DNA of 20,444 bases, taken from Chara braunii. Its lineage: Eukaryota > Streptophyta > Charophyceae > Charales > Characeae. Below, piece after piece: positions 17,340-20,444 of this stretch (its first letter is position 1; the number at the start of each line of letters is the position of its first letter). Made by a program: the position numbers and the translations under genes. The stretch spans positions 1,406,675-1,427,118 of the forward strand of contig BFEA01000401.1 in NCBI GenBank assembly GCA_003427395.1, in the 5' to 3' direction. The notes under the pieces were generated by a model that was given only the letters and a program-made list of their open reading frames with translations, searched no databases and had not been told where the DNA came from.

Positions 17340-17720
17340 CCTAATGTGGGGGAGATGCGGTTCGATCCCGATGTCAGATTTATATGAATTTTATTTGTTG
17401 CCTAATGGGCTAGCACCTACTTTGGGAGTGAAAAGAGCAGCCCCATTATATAAGGACATCCATTCAAATGGTCCACTAGTCCTTGGCCCTACAGGTCTTG
17501 CCTTCTCATTCCCTCCAAATGGCTGACCGACTGTTTTATACTCAAATCGGTGTCCAACCTCGTAGATCAATATATTAGATTTTCACATTGCACGTTGTCG
17601 GTACAGAAACCCTGACAAGGGTATCTGCCTGTGTTTTCTGATGTCGGACGTTGTCCGACCTTTTTTATTGAATTGAAGGACTTGATGAGATTAACGTCCG
17701 CCTTTTATTCAGACTAACCT
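17340..17720 (+). repeat. Diverged B-box/paired-hairpin repeat, copy 1
   Basis: Contains a tRNA B-box-like GGTTCGATCC (17359-17368), then CCTAATGGGCTAGCACC, GGTCCACT and CAGGTCT. About 240 bp further come two stem-loops: ACCCTGACAAGGGT (17609-17622) and GTCGGAC/GTCCGAC (17643-17659, loop GTT) followed by a T run. The same order recurs at 18200-18640. A convincing A-box is not visible, so the call as tRNA-derived is weak. LTR or SINE origin is possible. Confidence 0.5.
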
Positions 17721-18129
17721 GTGACTAAGAAACAGAGATGATTTTTGAACTTAGACCGGACGTCTGCGTCGTCCAAAAATAATGACGGTAGTCGGCGGTT
17801 TTTGTTGAGGCCGTAGAGGACATGGACGTGGGGACGCTAAAGTTAGACCTGGTTTACCTAAAATAATGACAGTCGCGCGATTCAGGGCCTAAGTGGGCTA
17901 GAAAGATGGACGCGCAGGGTATAGGACCGCGATGTGGGGGAGACGGGTTACCTGTTTTATTAGGCTGTGAGCTTTAATTGCGCATCGACGCTCGAAGTCG
18001 GACACCCGGTTAGAGGGCTGCCTTACCAGGGCGTCGGGTTGAACCAGATAAGTGGTGGGGCATTGGGTTGAACGGGGGAGATGCAGACGATGACCTGCTG
18101 GCTGTGTGTTGGCGATTTCCATTGGGCAC

Positions 18130-18183
18130 AACCCTCCATATTGAAGGGTTGCTCCTATTAAGTATGAAATAGGAGCCAACCCT
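18130..18183. other. Overlapping stem-loops with alternative pairing
   Basis: GCTCCTATT (18151-18159) pairs with AATAGGAGC (18168-18176) and extends with GGTT/AACC around one bulged C. The AGGGTT at 18145-18150 could pair either with AACCCT upstream (18130-18135) or with AACCCT downstream (18178-18183). Sequence-based observation only. Confidence 0.55.
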
Positions 18184-18199
18184 GTAGGTTATCATGCCA

Positions 18200-18640
18200 G
18201 ACTCTCACCCAGCAGGTACGAGGATCGAATCCGACATACAGCGCCATTAGGCTAGCTCCTTTTAGAGTCGGCCACTGTTATGCCCCTAGCAAGACAGGTC
18301 TGACCGTTGATGAAAAGGATCGCGCGCCCCAGATCGGCCGCGCTGGTCTGCTTAACCTCTAATCAAGGGGTGACACGCCAAAAAAAAATAATAATAAAAA
18401 AAAAAATAATAATAATATAAATAAAAAACTAAAACGATGTGTTATTTGGCACATTTAGAAGTGACTGGGGCCTACGTTGCGTAGAGTACAAGTACGGGGC
18501 CTTTCCGTATGAAACGTACACTGTCAGGTAATATTTATACGGTGTCGGCGCGAATACCCTTACAAGGGTATCCGCCCTTCCTTTTGCAAGTGATAGGAAG
18601 GTTGGTCAAACCATAATTTTAGATTGTTTGTGATGATTGA
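18200..18640 (+). repeat. Diverged B-box/paired-hairpin repeat, copy 2
   Basis: GGATCGAATCC (18222-18232), GCCATTAGGCTAGCTCC, GGCCACTG and CAGGTCTGACC match copy 1 in order. An A-rich AAT insertion (about 18379-18425) lengthens the interval before the stem-loops ATACCCTT/AAGGGTAT (18554-18571) and CCTTCCT/AGGAAGG (18576-18601). Offset from copy 1 grows from about 863 to 947 bp. The second stem has entirely different bases but remains paired. Confidence 0.5.
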
Positions 18641-18649
18641 CTGCACATT

Positions 18650-19597
18650 AGATTAGAGGTTATCAGAGTTCGAAGGATGTGTGAGCGCGCAGTTTTAAGG
18701 CGCGTGTGTGATTTTTTGTTGATCATGTGGCCGGCCTAGTTGACCGGCCAGAAAGGTTTGTATTTTGTTTTGCACGCCTGACCAGCAGTAGGTCTGGCGC
18801 ACGGGGAGGCGCGTGGGGCAGCCACGACAAGTTTGGGTAAGCCGGCGTGGAGGCTTAGCGACCGCACGCTTGGTTGTAAGTGGGGGTGAGGCCGAGGCTG
18901 CTTTCTCAGGCCTGAGCTTAGCGCCGTATCACCTTATATTGGAATTTGCGCAAGCTAGTTTCAGACTTGGGCTTAGCCTTATTGTTACGACTTTGGACTT
19001 GCAAGACGGAGGTATGGGGATCGAGGCCAGCGGGCGACGGTGTGGGAGCGATGGAGCGAGGGAGGAACTGAGGGGTTGAGGGTCCCGTGGGACTATCCCC
19101 CTTAGTTTTGTCGAGGGAGTCCGATCGCGGGCCCGCTTGGCCGAACCAGGAGAGTGTTGACAAGCCCCACAGTTCGTTCTCCGTCGGTTGCCTCTCTTAT
19201 CTACGGGCCGGTTTTACTTTTATTATTTTGTCTCCTGCCCTTATTCCCAGGCACCGGTTCCAGGCCTGGGCCGTGGACCCGTGAGCCTAACTCGGCGGGT
19301 GCACCTAGGAACTGTTGACTTATAGGCCCGCGGGGGGGGGGTCTCAGTGGGCAAAACTCGGGGTTCGCCGGTAGGCCCGATGCAAAGGTCGTCTGGCTTT
19401 TGGCAGTGCCACGGGGCATTGCCCTGATTGAAGTCCTTCGGGACATCTATTAAAAATGGAACGATACAAAGAAAATTAGCGTGGTTCCTGCGCGTGGATG
19501 ACGCGTATAAATCAAGGAAAAACCTGGGCGTTTTGGGTTTTTTCCTTCTTTGGTTTTCATCTCGGTAGAATCGCGTTGCTGCGAGGTATCCATGCTA
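18650..19597. other. No feature identified
   Basis: Mixed-composition sequence with open frames of 65-88 codons on both strands and none preferred. A G run of 10 occurs at 19331-19340. TATAAAT at 19505 has no supported downstream gene. Nothing recognised as RNA, repeat or coding. Confidence 0.4.
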
Positions 19598-20175
19598 TCA
19601 AATGCTGAGAGAGCGGGCGCTGTGGACTGAAGCTAGCAGGAACGAGGAGCGTAGGGCAGAAAACAGGTGACGACAACGTAAATCGGGGGCGAGGGAGACA
19701 GGGTCAACGGAGGCGCGAACTCGTGCTAGGTGCGTCGGGGTAAGGATTGGAAATAGCGGTAGGGAAGAACTTAGGCGGAAAGAGGGAGTTGGGGAACTTA
19801 CCTGCGAAGCAACGAAGGGCAGCCGCAACGTCGAGGACGTAGCTGTTGGCGGTGCCCCTCACAACTTGGCGACGGAAGTGGCCCCTCCATATCTCTGCGC
19901 ACATGGTTGGGACGTAGTGCATGCTTTTATATTTCAGTGGAAAATTCACTCGATTATGCTCACCCGTCCGATCTAGCACAAGAGCAGCCACGTAGTCGGG
20001 CGCCTACCTGTTGGCTGGTGCGTTGTTGGTCCGACAACGGATGTTCGTGCACACATCCACACAGAGAGAGGGAGAGAGGCTTACCAGGTAACGCGGTTGA
20101 TGCCGCACGGCCTCTGCACGGGTTACTGTGAATCTCCCCGCATTCTGGCGGAAGATTCGCCTTGATTTTGTCCAT
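19598..20175 (-). CDS. Tentative three-exon gene, unknown product (about 98 residues)
   Basis: Proposed - strand exons: 20175-20085 (ATG, starts MDKIKANLPPECGEIHSNPC), 19972-19802 (includes FPLKYKSMHYVPTMCAEIWR and SYVLDVAAALRC) and 19632-19598 (ends TGA). Donors are CTG|GTAAGC and CAG|GTAAGT; acceptors are GTGCTAG and CCTGCTAG, the latter with a pyrimidine tract. Introns of 112 and 169 nt are both phase 1 and join in frame. Exon 2 has more balanced residue usage than other frames here. No domain is recognised and the first acceptor has a poor pyrimidine tract. Exon 3 is short, and upstream exons may exist beyond the window. Chance assembly is quite possible. Confidence 0.2.
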
Positions 20176-20218
20176 CCTATCGATGGAAGTAATGTGGGGA
20201 TAGCTGCGCGGCTGGAGA

Positions 20219-20430
20219 CTTACCCATTAGTCAATGTGAAGAGACGAGGGAAAAGGGGAAAATGAAGTGGAAGCGAGCGCTTACCTCGGAGGACTGGCGG
20301 GACGAGGAGGATCGGAAGTTGAGCTGCGGAGTGAACCGGGTGGGATTGAAGACTAGAGCGTATCTCCGCGAGAGATTCATTCAGACCTGGCGCGTTCCAA
20401 CGATCGGAGCAGCGAGGTTGGAGACTTACC
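20219..20430 (-). other. Donor-like splice sites upstream of the tentative gene
   Basis: GGTAAG on the - strand lies at 20430-20425, 20285-20280 and 20224-20219; with 20085-20080, GGTAGG at 20008-20003 and 19802-19797 this makes six donor-like sites in about 630 bp. Two share GGTAAGTCTCCA context (20430 and 20224), suggesting a local duplication. Clear acceptors between them are not seen. Confidence 0.3.
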
Positions 20431-20444
20431 TGTTGTCCGGCGCG

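Noticed and set aside
17340-17680. Hammerhead-type ribozyme (CTGATG near 17639 followed by a stem)
   Set aside because: The required GAAA after the second stem and the three-stem core are absent; a T run follows instead.
19924-19931. TATA box (TATAAAAG on the - strand) for a gene starting at 19904 or 19922
   Set aside because: Both in-frame ATGs lie too close to the box to be inside a transcript starting about 30 bp downstream; the same bases on + also resemble a splice acceptor. Likely chance.

Overview
The window looks like nuclear DNA from a large, repeat-rich eukaryotic genome. It has long dinucleotide and tetranucleotide microsatellites, very long A/T runs, degenerate satellite DNA, miniature inverted-repeat transposons (MITEs), tRNA-derived SINE heads, spliceosomal donor-like sites and two runs of N. 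No bacterial-style operon or ribosome-binding site is visible, and no protein here was recognised as a known family. A plant or streptophyte alga would fit (hAT-like MITEs, a TGGTATCAGAGC primer-binding-site word), but that lineage is a guess.

Layout: 1-860 is a duplicated TG/AATC-rich repeat. 862-1381 is a 520-bp foldback element. 2058-3552 holds two members of a hAT-like non-autonomous family. One (3264-3552) has a perfect 8-bp target duplication and a related empty site just upstream. 3640-3816 is a CA/C-rich tract. 4506-4861 is a run of short hairpins. 5117-6870 is degenerate satellite DNA (42-bp, then about 67-bp units), interrupted by a 209-bp MITE with 28-bp perfect terminal repeats. 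7075-12100 is a gene-like but unassigned domain, pyrimidine-rich on the + strand from about 8.0 to 11.7 kb, with donor-like splice sites and local duplications. 12108-13462 carries three related tRNA-derived SINE heads plus a fourth tRNA-like or primer-binding-site segment, all on the - strand, around a 75-N gap. 13780-15230 contains a dispersed repeat with an inverted copy and a decayed Asp-rich segment. 15464-15600 is an (AATC)n array. 15955-17056 holds degraded and intact hAT-like copies, nested and in the opposite orientation to those at 2-3.5 kb. 17340-18640 contains two diverged copies of a repeat that carries a paired-hairpin motif. 19598-20430 holds the only multi-exon model I could assemble (- strand), with several donor-like sites around it.

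Nothing here forms a recognisable multi-gene system. The clearest content is the transposon archaeology: a short-element family with autonomous-style ends, nested and tandem-duplicated copies, an internal empty-site control, and a MITE whose removal restores the period of the satellite around it. Gene models are tentative.
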